In this document: positions 25,359 to 32,987 of the stretch, piece by piece
Layout of the letters: the number at the start of each line of letters is the position of its first letter
How positions within the stretch are numbered: the first letter of the stretch is position 1
DNA from: Micromonospora polyrhachis
GTDB taxonomy: Bacteria; Actinomycetota; Actinomycetes; Mycobacteriales; Micromonosporaceae
Reading direction: 5' to 3'
NCBI RefSeq assembly: GCF_014203835.1
Contig: NZ_JACHJW010000001.1
Coordinates: 5,840,501-5,904,500, forward strand
DNA length: 64,000 bases
Notes under the pieces: generated by a model
Database searches by the model: none
Told to the model about the DNA's origin: nothing
Seen by the model: only the letters and a program-made list of their open reading frames with translations
Translations under genes and position numbers: made by a program

Positions 25359-27284
25359 CGGGCTGTTGCGAAATGAAGTTGGGGGGTGTTAGCGGGTGCT
25401 GGTGGTATTCGGGGTTTGATGTTGTTGGGGCCTGTGGGGTGTGGCCGGCGGGTTGGGGTGGTTCGTGGACTGGCTGCGCTATGCCTTGCCGGGTAGGAGA
25501 TGGCCGGTGGTGCGGAGGGTGTGTACCAGCCGGTTGATGTTGTAGGTGGCGCAGATGAACTTCCATTCGGCGGTAGCACGGTCCAGACCGCGGCGGGTGA
25601 GGGTGCGGATGCCTGTGTTGTGTTTGATGTGGCCGTGGGGGGTCTCGGCGATGTGTCCGCGTTGGCGGTAGGTGGCGATGCCTTCGGGGGTGCGTAACCG
25701 CTGGGCCATCTGCTGGACCGGATCGGTGTGGTGGGGCTGGTCGGGATCCGGTGGCGGGTCGGCGGGTTGGGTACGGGCCGATTTCTCCACGTCGTGGCTT
25801 TTGCCGGTGGCGATGAGCCGGTCGGGTCCGGCGGCGGTGAGATTCTCCTCGGACAGGTAGCCGGCGTCCATGACCATTGTGCCGATCCCGTTCGGGTGGC
25901 GCGGACAGGATCGGCGGGTCGCACCGGTGGCCGGCGAGGCGGTTGGTGTTGGCGGTGAGTCCTGGCTGTCTTTTGGTGGGCAGGTGCAGGTCAGTTGCGC
26001 TGCTTCGGCCTGGTCGCGATGGGCACCGGTGATGAGGTTGGCGGCGTCTTCGGCGGCGGCCATCATCGGCTTTGCCTGTTCAACATCACCGGTGTCCTGG
26101 GTCAGTTCGGTGGCGATGATCAGATGGTCGGCCGAGACCACGTTTTGCGGGTTGTAGCCCTGGATGAACCCGGACTTGGTCGGCATGAGCCGACTGTCCG
26201 GGTCGGTGACGTTACGCACCCGCGGCCGTTGATCGGCCACCTGGCGTTCCCGCTCGGCCGCCCGCGCCAGCGCCTTGTCCAACCACGTACGCGCCCGCAC
26301 GACCGCGAAGTGTTCATCGACCGGGCGGGGCCGCGCACCGACCAGCCCGCTACCCGTCGCGGCGATCTTGTCGGCGTTGCGCTGCTCCCACTCGGCGATC
26401 GTGGCTTGCCGAGCGGCGATGGCCTGTTCCAGCCGTAGCCTGGCCGAGGCAACCTCCGCGTTGACCGGCACGTTACCGCGGATACGCTCACCGCGACGTT
26501 GACGCTGCAGATACTGATCCGCCTTAGCCCCAGCCTCGGCCTGTCCGGCGGTCCGCTCGGCCTCCAGCTCGGCCAATGCCCGCCGCAGCCGCGGCCCACG
26601 ACAGCGCTCATCGGCCAACTCCTCGGGCAGCTGGTCACCGCCGCAGGCGCCGCCGAACAGCGCATCCTCGGCCGTGTCCGTGGCCCGGTGCTCGGCCACC
26701 GCCTCGGCGGCCACCTCGGCCAACTCGGCGCGAATCCGTTCCTCGCTGCGGTTGGCCTTCATCGACGCGTTCGCGCCGATCTTCATCCCATCCAGCGTGA
26801 TCGTCTCCAGCCGCCCCATCCCCGCCTTCGCGCACAGCAGCAGCACCTCGGCGAACAAGTTCTCCACCAACTGCGGGGCCATGTCAGCGAACCGCCAGAT
26901 CGTCGTGTGATCCGGCACGTCCTGCGCGCAGATCACCCGGAACCCCACGTCCTCCCAGCACAGCCGCTCAATCCGCCGTGACGAGCGGATCCCCCGCGCG
27001 TAGGCATAGAACAACAATGTCAGCATCATGTCCGGGTCGAAGCCCGCCCGACCCACCCCACCCGTGCGACACCGGGCATGTATCTGCGTGGTGTCCAACA
27101 GCCGCACCGCCTCGATCAGCACCCACACCGGATGATCAGCCCGCAGCCACTGCCGCATATCCGGCGGCATCAGAAACTGTTGATCACGATCAACGGGTCG
27201 GTACCCCTTTGCCATACCACCATTCTATCTAAATATGCACAAAAAGGAGATCAACCGCCCCCAACTTCATTTCGCAACAGCCCG
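25359..27284 (-). mobile_element. Complete IS1182-family insertion sequence (1,926 bp)
   Basis: The element is bounded by perfect 27-bp terminal inverted repeats (CGGGCTGTTGCGAAATGAAG..., 25359-25385 and 27258-27284) and flanked by a 4-bp direct duplication, CAGG. It contains a single full-length transposase gene on the minus strand. Perfect termini and an intact gene suggest a recent, possibly still active insertion. The host site was a long perfect hairpin and the insertion sits in its loop. I have drawn the ends from the inverted repeats and duplication alone. Confidence 0.88.
25479..27215 (-). CDS. IS1182-family transposase
   Basis: A 578-aa DDE transposase. The N-terminal DUF772-type region (DPDMMLTLLFYAYARGIRSS, RRIERLCWEDVGFRVI) is followed by the catalytic core, starting at LETITLDGMKIGANAS (first Asp, about residue 140). 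A long charged coiled insertion lies at about 150-290, the second acidic strand is at VMDAGYLSEENL (about 440), and the C-terminal DDE_Tnp_1_6-type segment contains RGHIAETPHGHIKHN and CATYNINRLVHTL. It catalyses cut-and-paste movement of the surrounding element. The reading frame is uninterrupted. Confidence 0.92.
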   Translation of the reverse strand: MAKGYRPVDRDQQFLMPPDMRQWLRADHPVWVLIEAVRLLDTTQIHARCRTGGVGRAGFDPDMMLTLLFYAYARGIRSSRRIERLCWEDVGFRVICAQDVPDHTTIWRFADMAPQLVENLFAEVLLLCAKAGMGRLETITLDGMKIGANASMKANRSEERIRAELAEVAAEAVAEHRATDTAEDALFGGACGGDQLPEELADERCRGPRLRRALAELEAERTAGQAEAGAKADQYLQRQRRGERIRGNVPVNAEVASARLRLEQAIAARQATIAEWEQRNADKIAATGSGLVGARPRPVDEHFAVVRARTWLDKALARAAERERQVADQRPRVRNVTDPDSRLMPTKSGFIQGYNPQNVVSADHLIIATELTQDTGDVEQAKPMMAAAEDAANLITGAHRDQAEAAQLTCTCPPKDSQDSPPTPTASPATGATRRSCPRHPNGIGTMVMDAGYLSEENLTAAGPDRLIATGKSHDVEKSARTQPADPPPDPDQPHHTDPVQQMAQRLRTPEGIATYRQRGHIAETPHGHIKHNTGIRTLTRRGLDRATAEWKFICATYNINRLVHTLRTTGHLLPGKA

Positions 27285-27309
27285 CAGGGCAGCAACAGAT
27301 GTTCACAAA
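27285..27309. repeat. Right half of the interrupted hairpin with target duplication CAGG
   Basis: CAGG (27285-27288) is the second copy of the target duplication. CAGCAACAGATGTTCACAAA (27290-27309) is the right arm of the pre-insertion hairpin. Confidence 0.8.
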
Positions 27310-27398
27310 CCCTGGCCATCATGACCGCCAACCAGCTCGACCTGACCGTTTCGCGGACCCAACCCGCAGATCACGAGGACGCCTCGGACCGAACCGGA

Positions 27399-27477
27399 CT
27401 GATACGCGACCGGGCCGGACTGATACGCGACCGGGCCGGGCTAATACGCGACCGGGCCGGGCTGATACGGCCGGGCC
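27399..27477. repeat. 21-bp tandem repeats CTGATACGCGACCGGGCCGGA
   Basis: Three full copies and one partial copy with one or two substitutions lie in the spacer between the IS and the next gene. One plus-strand frame reads the unit as GLIRDRA repeats from an ATG at 27321, but that frame lacks a Shine-Dalgarno sequence and any further domain, so I treat it as non-coding. Confidence 0.75.
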
Positions 27478-27553
27478 AGCAGGCTCGGAGCTGGTCGGCC
27501 TGACGAGGTGGCGTGCTCGCCCGTCAGATAGTTCGTGATCCGCAGGACACGGC

Positions 27554-29884
27554 CTAGCCCGGTGCGAGACCGATCGCGGCGAGGGCGATCGGGACGGTAC
27601 GGGCGCTGACCAGGTGCCGCAGGCTGTCCCGGTGCTCGTGGACGTAGAGGTGGCAGCCGGTGTGGTGGTATCGGATGCTCACCGGCTGCCCGGCGTGGTG
27701 GTGTGCGAGCCGCCGGATCAGCGGCACCAGGTCCTCGACCAGCGGGGCGGGTTCCGGGGTCTGCGGCACGCGGATGCCCTGCCTCGGGTCGGCCGGTACG
27801 GCGTCGGCCAACGCGTTCTCCAGGTATTCGAGGAAGTACGCGGAGGCGGCCTCCGGGCTGGACTGATAGGGCTGCAGTGCGGGGTCGAGTGGCTGCCCCG
27901 GCGGGATCATCGCGATGTTCCAGCTCTCCCCGTGGATCAGGCGCGGGTCGTGCTCGTTGAGCCGATGGTCGGTCAGGGTGACCACGAGGGTCTGGTGCAG
28001 GCCGAGGGCGAGCCGGATCAGCTTGGTGATCCGTACGGCCGCCGGTGGCGAGATGTCGATCAGCAGTCGACCGGCCGGATGCTGACCGCTGGCGTCGGCG
28101 ATGTACCGGGCGTACGGGTCGACGCCGAGATGGTCGACGGTGACCGTACCGTCGAGGAGGTCCTGCTCGACGCGATGGTCGCCGTCAAGATAGGTGAGAT
28201 CGGCCGGTCGGGCGTCCAGGACCCGCGCCCAGTGCCCGAGCTGATATTGCGCCGGCAACTGCCGGACCGGTTTACCGCCCGGCTGGGTGGCGACCTGCGG
28301 TGCGTCGTTCAGGTCGACGTCGGCCTGCGGTGCGTCGTTCAGGTCGACGTCGGCCTGCGGTGCGTCGTTCAGGTCGACGTCGGCCTGCGGTGCGTCGTTC
28401 AGGTCGACGTCGGCCTGCGGTGCGTCGTTCAGGTCGACGTCGACCTGCGGTGCGTCGTTCAGGTCGACGTCGGCCTGCGGCGCGTTGTTTAGGTCGACGT
28501 CGGCCTGCGGCGCGTCGACAGACCTTTCCGGGGGCAGCCAGTTGAGGTGCAGCGTGGTGTCGGCGAGGTCGGTCAGGGTGACCACCATTCCCCGGTAGAC
28601 CCGGCCGCTGTCCCGGCAGGCGTGGCACGCGCCCGTCTCGGCAGCGACCCCGGCCCCGTCACACCCTGGGCAGGCCGGATCGGGTGGGCGGTTGCCGAGC
28701 GTGCAGAGGCAGATGCGTAGCCGATGCTGCGGGTCGCAGGCCGGACACGGGTCGTAGGGGATCGGATCACCGTGCCAGGCCGGGGCCGGCGGCTCCCAGG
28801 TGCGGGACAGGACGATCTTCGTCTCCCGCACGACCTGGCCGGTGCTCTGCTCGGTCAGCACCTCGACCTGATCCTCGACCTGGAGCCGGGTGTGTTGCCA
28901 GCGGCCGTCGCGCCAGATCGCCTGTGCCCCATGCGCCGCCCCGCCGACACCCTCCAGGTCGGCGTACACCCGTCGCTCGACCTGATCCACGTCGATCACC
29001 GGCGGTCCCGACCGGTGTGGCCGGTGTGGCCGCAGGAAGTGTGGGGGAGCGGTCAACGACCGCTCGACCAGGTTGAACATCGCGTCCTGCGCGGTGGTGG
29101 CCGCGACCGCCGCCGGCAGGTCCTCGGCCCAGCTCCGCTGCCTGCTGGGCACCCCGCCGCCCGGGAGCTCATACCGGATGTCCCAGTTCAATCCGCGGCC
29201 ATTTGGCTTGCGGACACGTAACCCCTGGCCACGGCGGCGGACCTCGACCACCAGGTCCAGACACCAGAGGTCCGCGAGGTGGCAGAGCCAGCCCAACTCG
29301 GCGTCCAGGTTTCGCTCCGGGGAGGGCTCTGTGCGGGCGAACCAGAGTCGCCACGGATGCCAGCAGTGGCGGGTGATAGCCGCCGCCTCCAACTGCCACC
29401 GGTCGGCGGCCGGTAGGGTCGGCTGCCAATCGGTGGGCAGCAGGATCGGGAGCGGGTCAGCGGAACCACCCGGCGGGAAGGCGTCCCACCACTCGCCCGC
29501 CCCCACCTCGGCGGCCAGGGCGGCGACGACGGGAGAGAGGGCCAGCTCCCACCGCCCGCCGGCGTTGCGCCGGGGTTCCACCCCACCGGGTACGACGTTG
29601 AGCGAGCGCACCGCGCCGGTGTCCAGGTTGGCCACGGTGAGTACGAGCTGGGCCCGGCGTCGCCCGGTCCGGCGGCACTGGTCGCAGTCGTGGCCCACGT
29701 AGCCGCTGCCCTTGCACAGCTCACAGTCCTGATAGGCGCGGCCGTCCGCGCTGTGCCGGTCGCTGGTCGCGTCGACGAGGAACCGGTTGCCCCAGCGTAC
29801 GCACTGGCACAGCACCAGCTTGCGGCCCTGGCCCTCACAGTGGTCGCAGGACACGACCGGTGGCGAGAACATCTCCAGGGTCAC
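27554..29884 (-). CDS. Large cysteine-rich (DnaJ-type zinc-knuckle) protein with 10-residue repeats, unknown function
   Basis: The GTG at 29884 overlaps the stop of the upstream gene as GTGA, giving 776 aa; an ATG lies four codons later. Four cysteine knuckles of DnaJ zinc-finger style are visible: CDHCEGQG (about 13), CELCKGSGYVGHDCDQC (about 57), CPACDPQHRLRICLC (about 380) and CPGCDGAG..CHACRDSG (about 400). Between the second and third pairs lies a 300-residue globular region without recognisable motifs. Residues of about 455-530 are seven to eight tandem copies of NDAPQADVDL. A final 230-residue globular domain (LLIDISPPAAVRITKLIRL) follows. No membrane segments are seen. I do not recognise the family. 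It may act on RNA or protein through its zinc knuckles. Confidence 0.75.
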   Translation of the reverse strand: MTLEMFSPPVVSCDHCEGQGRKLVLCQCVRWGNRFLVDATSDRHSADGRAYQDCELCKGSGYVGHDCDQCRRTGRRRAQLVLTVANLDTGAVRSLNVVPGGVEPRRNAGGRWELALSPVVAALAAEVGAGEWWDAFPPGGSADPLPILLPTDWQPTLPAADRWQLEAAAITRHCWHPWRLWFARTEPSPERNLDAELGWLCHLADLWCLDLVVEVRRRGQGLRVRKPNGRGLNWDIRYELPGGGVPSRQRSWAEDLPAAVAATTAQDAMFNLVERSLTAPPHFLRPHRPHRSGPPVIDVDQVERRVYADLEGVGGAAHGAQAIWRDGRWQHTRLQVEDQVEVLTEQSTGQVVRETKIVLSRTWEPPAPAWHGDPIPYDPCPACDPQHRLRICLCTLGNRPPDPACPGCDGAGVAAETGACHACRDSGRVYRGMVVTLTDLADTTLHLNWLPPERSVDAPQADVDLNNAPQADVDLNDAPQVDVDLNDAPQADVDLNDAPQADVDLNDAPQADVDLNDAPQADVDLNDAPQVATQPGGKPVRQLPAQYQLGHWARVLDARPADLTYLDGDHRVEQDLLDGTVTVDHLGVDPYARYIADASGQHPAGRLLIDISPPAAVRITKLIRLALGLHQTLVVTLTDHRLNEHDPRLIHGESWNIAMIPPGQPLDPALQPYQSSPEAASAYFLEYLENALADAVPADPRQGIRVPQTPEPAPLVEDLVPLIRRLAHHHAGQPVSIRYHHTGCHLYVHEHRDSLRHLVSARTVPIALAAIGLAPG
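28291..28517. repeat. 30-bp in-frame tandem repeats inside the cysteine-rich gene
   Basis: Seven full units and one partial unit of CGGCCTGCGGTGCGTCGTTC AGGTCGACGT are nearly identical, with few single-base changes. They encode the NDAPQADVDL repeat. The low divergence implies recent expansion and probable copy-number variation between strains. Confidence 0.9.
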
Positions 29885-30159
29885 GCGCGCAGCCCACCTC
29901 GGGGCTGGCACGACCCGTCGTGACCGGCCCGGCGCTCGCAGCGTCGCCCGTTGGCGACCAGCAGGTCGCAGAAGATCCGATGGTGCTGGTTCTGCTCGCC
30001 CTCGTAGGTGAGGGTGGCCTCGCCGCCGTCCAGCTCGTCCAGGAACGCCAGGGACCGTACCAGGGTCCTGGTGAAGATCAGTGCCGAACTCAGGTCGCGT
30101 GCCGTGAACGGCAGATGTGCCACGTACCGCGTCGACTCGACCTTTCGTATCTCACTCAC
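29881..30159 (-). CDS. Small soluble protein coupled to the cysteine-rich gene
   Basis: The GTG at 30159 (VSEIRKVESTRYVAHLPFTA) gives 92 aa. AAAGGA lies upstream, and the longer in-frame ATG reading adds a proline/arginine-rich stretch that is probably leader DNA. The body is TARDLSSALIFTRTLVRSLAFLDEL followed by a strand-rich part, then a cysteine- and arginine-rich end (CDLLVANGRRCERRAGHDG). No family is recognised. The stop overlaps the next gene's GTG, so the two are probably made in fixed proportion. It is divergent from a GntR-type regulator across a palindromic site. Confidence 0.65.
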   Translation of the reverse strand: MSEIRKVESTRYVAHLPFTARDLSSALIFTRTLVRSLAFLDELDGGEATLTYEGEQNQHHRIFCDLLVANGRRCERRAGHDGSCQPRGGLRA

Positions 30160-30380
30160 CGGATCAGACCGTCCTTTCCGCAGCTCATGGGGGTTGAAGG
30201 GGCGGCTCGGCACCCTGCCGCAGGGGCCGAGCCGCCCACGCTGCCAGCAGAGGGACCCGGAGGGATCGGGATTGGCAGCGCACAGCAACGAACGGGGCCG
30301 GGACGGGCAGCTCGTATGGGTCGCCCGCCCCGACCGGAGGTGAACACCCCAAGTGCCATGCAAGGAGTGCTCGCGAACCA

Positions 30381-30405
30381 ACTTAGGCGGCCTACGCGCC
30401 TAAGT
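30381..30405. promoter_or_regulatory. Candidate GntR operator: ACTTAGGCG-N7-CGCCTAAGT
   Basis: A perfect 9-bp inverted repeat with a 7-bp centre lies in the divergent promoter region between the 92-aa gene and the GntR-type gene. Its size and symmetry fit a dimeric winged-helix repressor. Binding by the adjacent regulator is inferred. Confidence 0.5.
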
Positions 30406-30472
30406 CAACGAATTCTTGTCGAGAACTTGCTCTTCGTGATCAAATCGGAGGTGCCATGCAAGGGGAGTCCAT

Positions 30473-30739
30473 ATGCCTACACAGCCGGACTATGTTCGGA
30501 TTTCAGATGCCTACGCGGCGGCCATCGTCGCGGGGACGCTGAAACCTGGAGACAAGCTCCCGTCAATCGCTGAGATGACGGAGCGCTACAAGGTCGGCGC
30601 GACCACCATCAAGATGGTGCTGGTACGCCTCGAAGCGCGTCGCCTCGTGCGTCGTCATCAAGGGAAGGGCACGTTTGTAGAGCCCCGCGACAGATGGTTG
30701 CTACCCGACGACGAAGACGAACCCATGATCGAGATTTGA
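30473..30739 (+). CDS. Minimal GntR-family winged-helix regulator
   Basis: The 88-aa protein is essentially one GntR winged helix: YVRISDAYAAAIVAGTLKPG, DKLPSIAEMTERYKVGATTIKMV and RRLVRRHQGKGTFVEPR. It lacks any FCD or UTRA ligand domain and ends in an acidic tail (DDEDEPMIEI). AAGGGGAG precedes the ATG. Such minimal GntR proteins often regulate divergent neighbouring genes in actinobacterial accessory regions. The palindrome at 30381-30405 is the obvious candidate site. Base composition is slightly lower in GC than in flanking core genes. Confidence 0.88.
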   Translation: MPTQPDYVRISDAYAAAIVAGTLKPGDKLPSIAEMTERYKVGATTIKMVLVRLEARRLVRRHQGKGTFVEPRDRWLLPDDEDEPMIEI

Positions 30740-31061
30740 CCTTTTGCTGTGGTCTTAAGCCCTTCATGCGCCTGAGAGCATTTCGGCAACAACGACGGAG
30801 GATGTGCGGTCGTCATACTCGCTGCGGTAGCACTGTCAAGCGTGCTTGCTACAGGGTGGATTCTGATCAGCTAACGCGATAGTGGTGACCGCATCCAGCA
30901 GGGAGCATGTCCCGGGGCGTGCACTCGGCCTGCCTGCCGCATCTCAACAAGCCGTCGGTGGGTGTACGCGTACGAGCTTGCCTGGGACGATCTGGGTAGC
31001 CGCGCCCTCGACGAGGACGTGTCGCGAAAGCGGATCACCGAGGCACTGGAGGGATTCGACA
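30740..31061. other. Spacer with a possible 3' gene remnant before DUF397
   Basis: In one frame, the 3' part of this spacer reads RRWVYAYELAWDDLGSRA, then DEDVSRKRITEALEGFDNG, and stops so that it overlaps the DUF397 start. It looks like the C-terminus of a coding sequence, but no start or 5' part is in frame. DUF397 genes usually follow a helix-turn-helix regulator gene, so this may be what remains of it. That is inference; the remnant does not itself show a helix-turn-helix. Confidence 0.35.
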
Positions 31062-31262
31062 ATGGCTGACCTGACCAGCGCTGTCTGGCGCAAGAGCACC
31101 CGCAGTGGCAATGGAGGCAACTGTGTCGAGGTGGCGGACAACCTGCCCGACGTGATCGCCGTCCGGGACAGCAAGGACCCGCACGGTCCCGCCCTGACCT
31201 TCGCCGCCCGCCCGTGGGCGGCGTTCGTCACCGGGCTTCGCGACAGCGGGACCAGCCGATAG
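31062..31262 (+). CDS. DUF397 family protein
   Basis: A 66-aa protein with the DUF397 signature: an N-terminal VWRKSTRSGNGGNCVEVAD, then VIAVRDSKDPHGPAL and TFAARPWAAFVTGLR. The family is confined to actinobacteria and is usually encoded next to an Scr1-type XRE regulator, where the pair resembles an antitoxin-like developmental module. Here no intact regulator is adjacent, so this copy appears orphaned. It ends at a strong bidirectional terminator shared with the caspase operon. Confidence 0.92.
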   Translation: MADLTSAVWRKSTRSGNGGNCVEVADNLPDVIAVRDSKDPHGPALTFAARPWAAFVTGLRDSGTSR

Positions 31263-31271
31263 CCAGCGCAA

Positions 31272-31315
31272 ACCGGGGGAGCAGTCGGCGGAAGTCCGCC
31301 GTACTGCTCCCCGGT
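31272..31315. terminator. Bidirectional terminator between DUF397 and the caspase operon
   Basis: A long, slightly bulged hairpin pairs ACCGGGGGAGCAGT-CGGCGGA with TCCGCCGTACTGCTCCCCGGT across a 2-nt AG centre, and serves two convergent genes. Confidence 0.7.
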
Positions 31316-31353
31316 AGACGTTGAGTGGCCGCTCCAGGCAGCGCGGCCCCGAC

Positions 31354-31369
31354 ACTGACGGCCAACCTG
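31354..31369. repeat. 16-bp direct repeat flanking the EACC1-caspase operon, copy 1
   Basis: ACTGACGGCCAACCTG lies 12 bp beyond the 3' end of the caspase gene. An identical copy in the same orientation is at 33458-33473, upstream of the EACC1 gene. Adjacent bases do not match, so the repeat is exactly 16 bp. Confidence 0.75.
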
Positions 31370-31381
31370 TGTGGGTTGGGT

Positions 31382-32986
31382 CTACCTGGCCTCCTTCAGG
31401 GTCTCCGTGGCGTCGCTCGAAGCCTGTCCAGGGACTTGCGCCCGACCTCTCGCGGCGTGCACCGGGGCGGTTGCTACCCCGGGGGTCTGCGACGTGCGGT
31501 CAGGCGGCCGACGTTGGTCGATGATTGCGGTGGCCGGCAACAACACGTCGGCGATGGTGCCGCCCTCGGCGGCTGTGCGGAGTTCCACCTTGACCCTGTG
31601 GCGAGCCGCTAGCCGAGCCACGACCAGAAGCCCAATCATTCGATGTTCTGCCACCCGGAAGTCAGGCGGCGCGGCAAGTCGATTGTTGATTTCAGCTAGC
31701 TGTGTCGGCCCTATACCGATGCCGCGATCGATGATCTCGATCGCTACTCCGCTACGAAGTCGGCGGGCCCGCACGGTAACCGGGTAGTTCGGTGGCGAAA
31801 ACGCGGTCGCATTCTCGAACAGCTCGGCGATCAAGCATACGAGTCCGTTGACGGCGTGCGCGGCGATCTCGATGTCAGGGTCGATCTTGTCAAGATTGAT
31901 CCGCGTATACTGCTCGATTTCGCTCTGGGCGGCACGTAGCACATGATGAAGGGCTGCGTGCTGGCGCACCACGACGTCGGAGTCCGCGTCGGCCAGTATC
32001 AGGAGGTTGTCGTTGTTGCGGCGCATGCGGGAGGCGAGATGGTCGAGCTCGAACAGTTCGACCAGACGGTCCGGGTCCTCTGTGTCGCGTTCCAGCCGGT
32101 CTAGTTTTACGAGCAGTCGGTGCACCAGATACTGCGATCTACGGGCCAGATTGGCCAGGAGCACAGCGGGCGCAGAATTGTCCGGTTCCGTTCCCTGTAA
32201 CGGTGCCTCGGTGCCTTCACGGGACTGATGGACGTCGTCCATCAGGGTCCGGTGCAACGGGTTGGGCGCAAGCGCCAGCCGACCAGCAGCGTCGGTGTGC
32301 AGCCGGCGTGGTTGTGGAAGGTTACGGGCCTTCATACAGGCACGGAGATGTGCGTATATGACGTCCAGGGTCAGGAGCGGTGGGGCACCCGGCACCCCGT
32401 GCCGCAGCATCTGGACCAGCTCGCTGGTGAACTCGGTGATCTTCGTACCGGTAATCGCCGGCTGGTTCGCCGGGCTTGCGGTGAGGACGTAAGCCCCGGC
32501 GATGTCGAGCTGTTCCAGGAGCGCCGCGGTTTCGGCGGCCATGATGGGAGCCGCCGCACGGCCCGAGAAACAACAGTCGAGGATCACCACCCGGTTCTTC
32601 GCGGGACTGTCCAGCACCTCCTCGCGCAGTACGTCGTAGGCCAGCGAGTGGAAGGCGGGCCGCTCGGGATCGGTCTCCTTGAGGGCGAGAAAGAGTTGGC
32701 TGCGACGCAACCCGCCCAGCCCATGGCCGGCGTAGTAGACCAGCAGCATGTCGGTCGCCTCGGCAGCGGCTTTGCCTACCGCGCGGCCTACCGCATTGCC
32801 GTCGGTGGGGTCCTGGACCACTGAACAGTGCCTGGAAGGCAACCGGCAGATTCCTTCGTCGGTCAGCACGGCGGCCATCTCGCGCAGACTTCGCCGTACC
32901 GAACGCAGGGGCGGCAGGCTGGAGTAACGGCTGGTGCCGATGAGCACCGCGCGGGAGGCGGCCGGGTCGAAGAGGCGACCGGACAT
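31382..32986 (-). CDS. Caspase-like peptidase fused to a CvnA-type HATPase (EACC1-associated)
   Basis: The ATG at 32986 starts one base after the EACC1 stop and gives 534 aa; the longer frame is rejected. Residues 10-240 are a caspase/metacaspase (C14) domain (RAVLIGTSRYSSLPPL) with the catalytic dyad His88 in YYAGHG and Cys139 in LDCCFSG. Residues 275-485 match the ATPase core of conservon (CvnA)/nitrate-sensor-like actinobacterial kinases: LLANLARRSQYLVHRLL, LFELDHLASRMRRNNDNLL with His316 as possible phospho-acceptor, the N-box ELFENATAFSPP, the G1 box DRGIGIG, and RMIGLLVVARLAARH. The tail is disordered. No membrane segment is present. I infer that nucleotide state or a signal controls proteolysis, with EACC1 as partner. 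Confidence 0.85.
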   Translation of the reverse strand: MSGRLFDPAASRAVLIGTSRYSSLPPLRSVRRSLREMAAVLTDEGICRLPSRHCSVVQDPTDGNAVGRAVGKAAAEATDMLLVYYAGHGLGGLRRSQLFLALKETDPERPAFHSLAYDVLREEVLDSPAKNRVVILDCCFSGRAAAPIMAAETAALLEQLDIAGAYVLTASPANQPAITGTKITEFTSELVQMLRHGVPGAPPLLTLDVIYAHLRACMKARNLPQPRRLHTDAAGRLALAPNPLHRTLMDDVHQSREGTEAPLQGTEPDNSAPAVLLANLARRSQYLVHRLLVKLDRLERDTEDPDRLVELFELDHLASRMRRNNDNLLILADADSDVVVRQHAALHHVLRAAQSEIEQYTRINLDKIDPDIEIAAHAVNGLVCLIAELFENATAFSPPNYPVTVRARRLRSGVAIEIIDRGIGIGPTQLAEINNRLAAPPDFRVAEHRMIGLLVVARLAARHRVKVELRTAAEGGTIADVLLPATAIIDQRRPPDRTSQTPGVATAPVHAARGRAQVPGQASSDATETLKEAR

Positions 32987-32987
32987 C

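Noticed and set aside
27321-27503. Plus-strand ORF with GLIRDRA repeats after the IS
   Set aside because: No Shine-Dalgarno sequence, no domain, and the repeats are explained by local tandem duplication.
28291-28517. CRISPR-like array
   Set aside because: The 30-bp units are directly contiguous without spacers and are in frame with a protein repeat.
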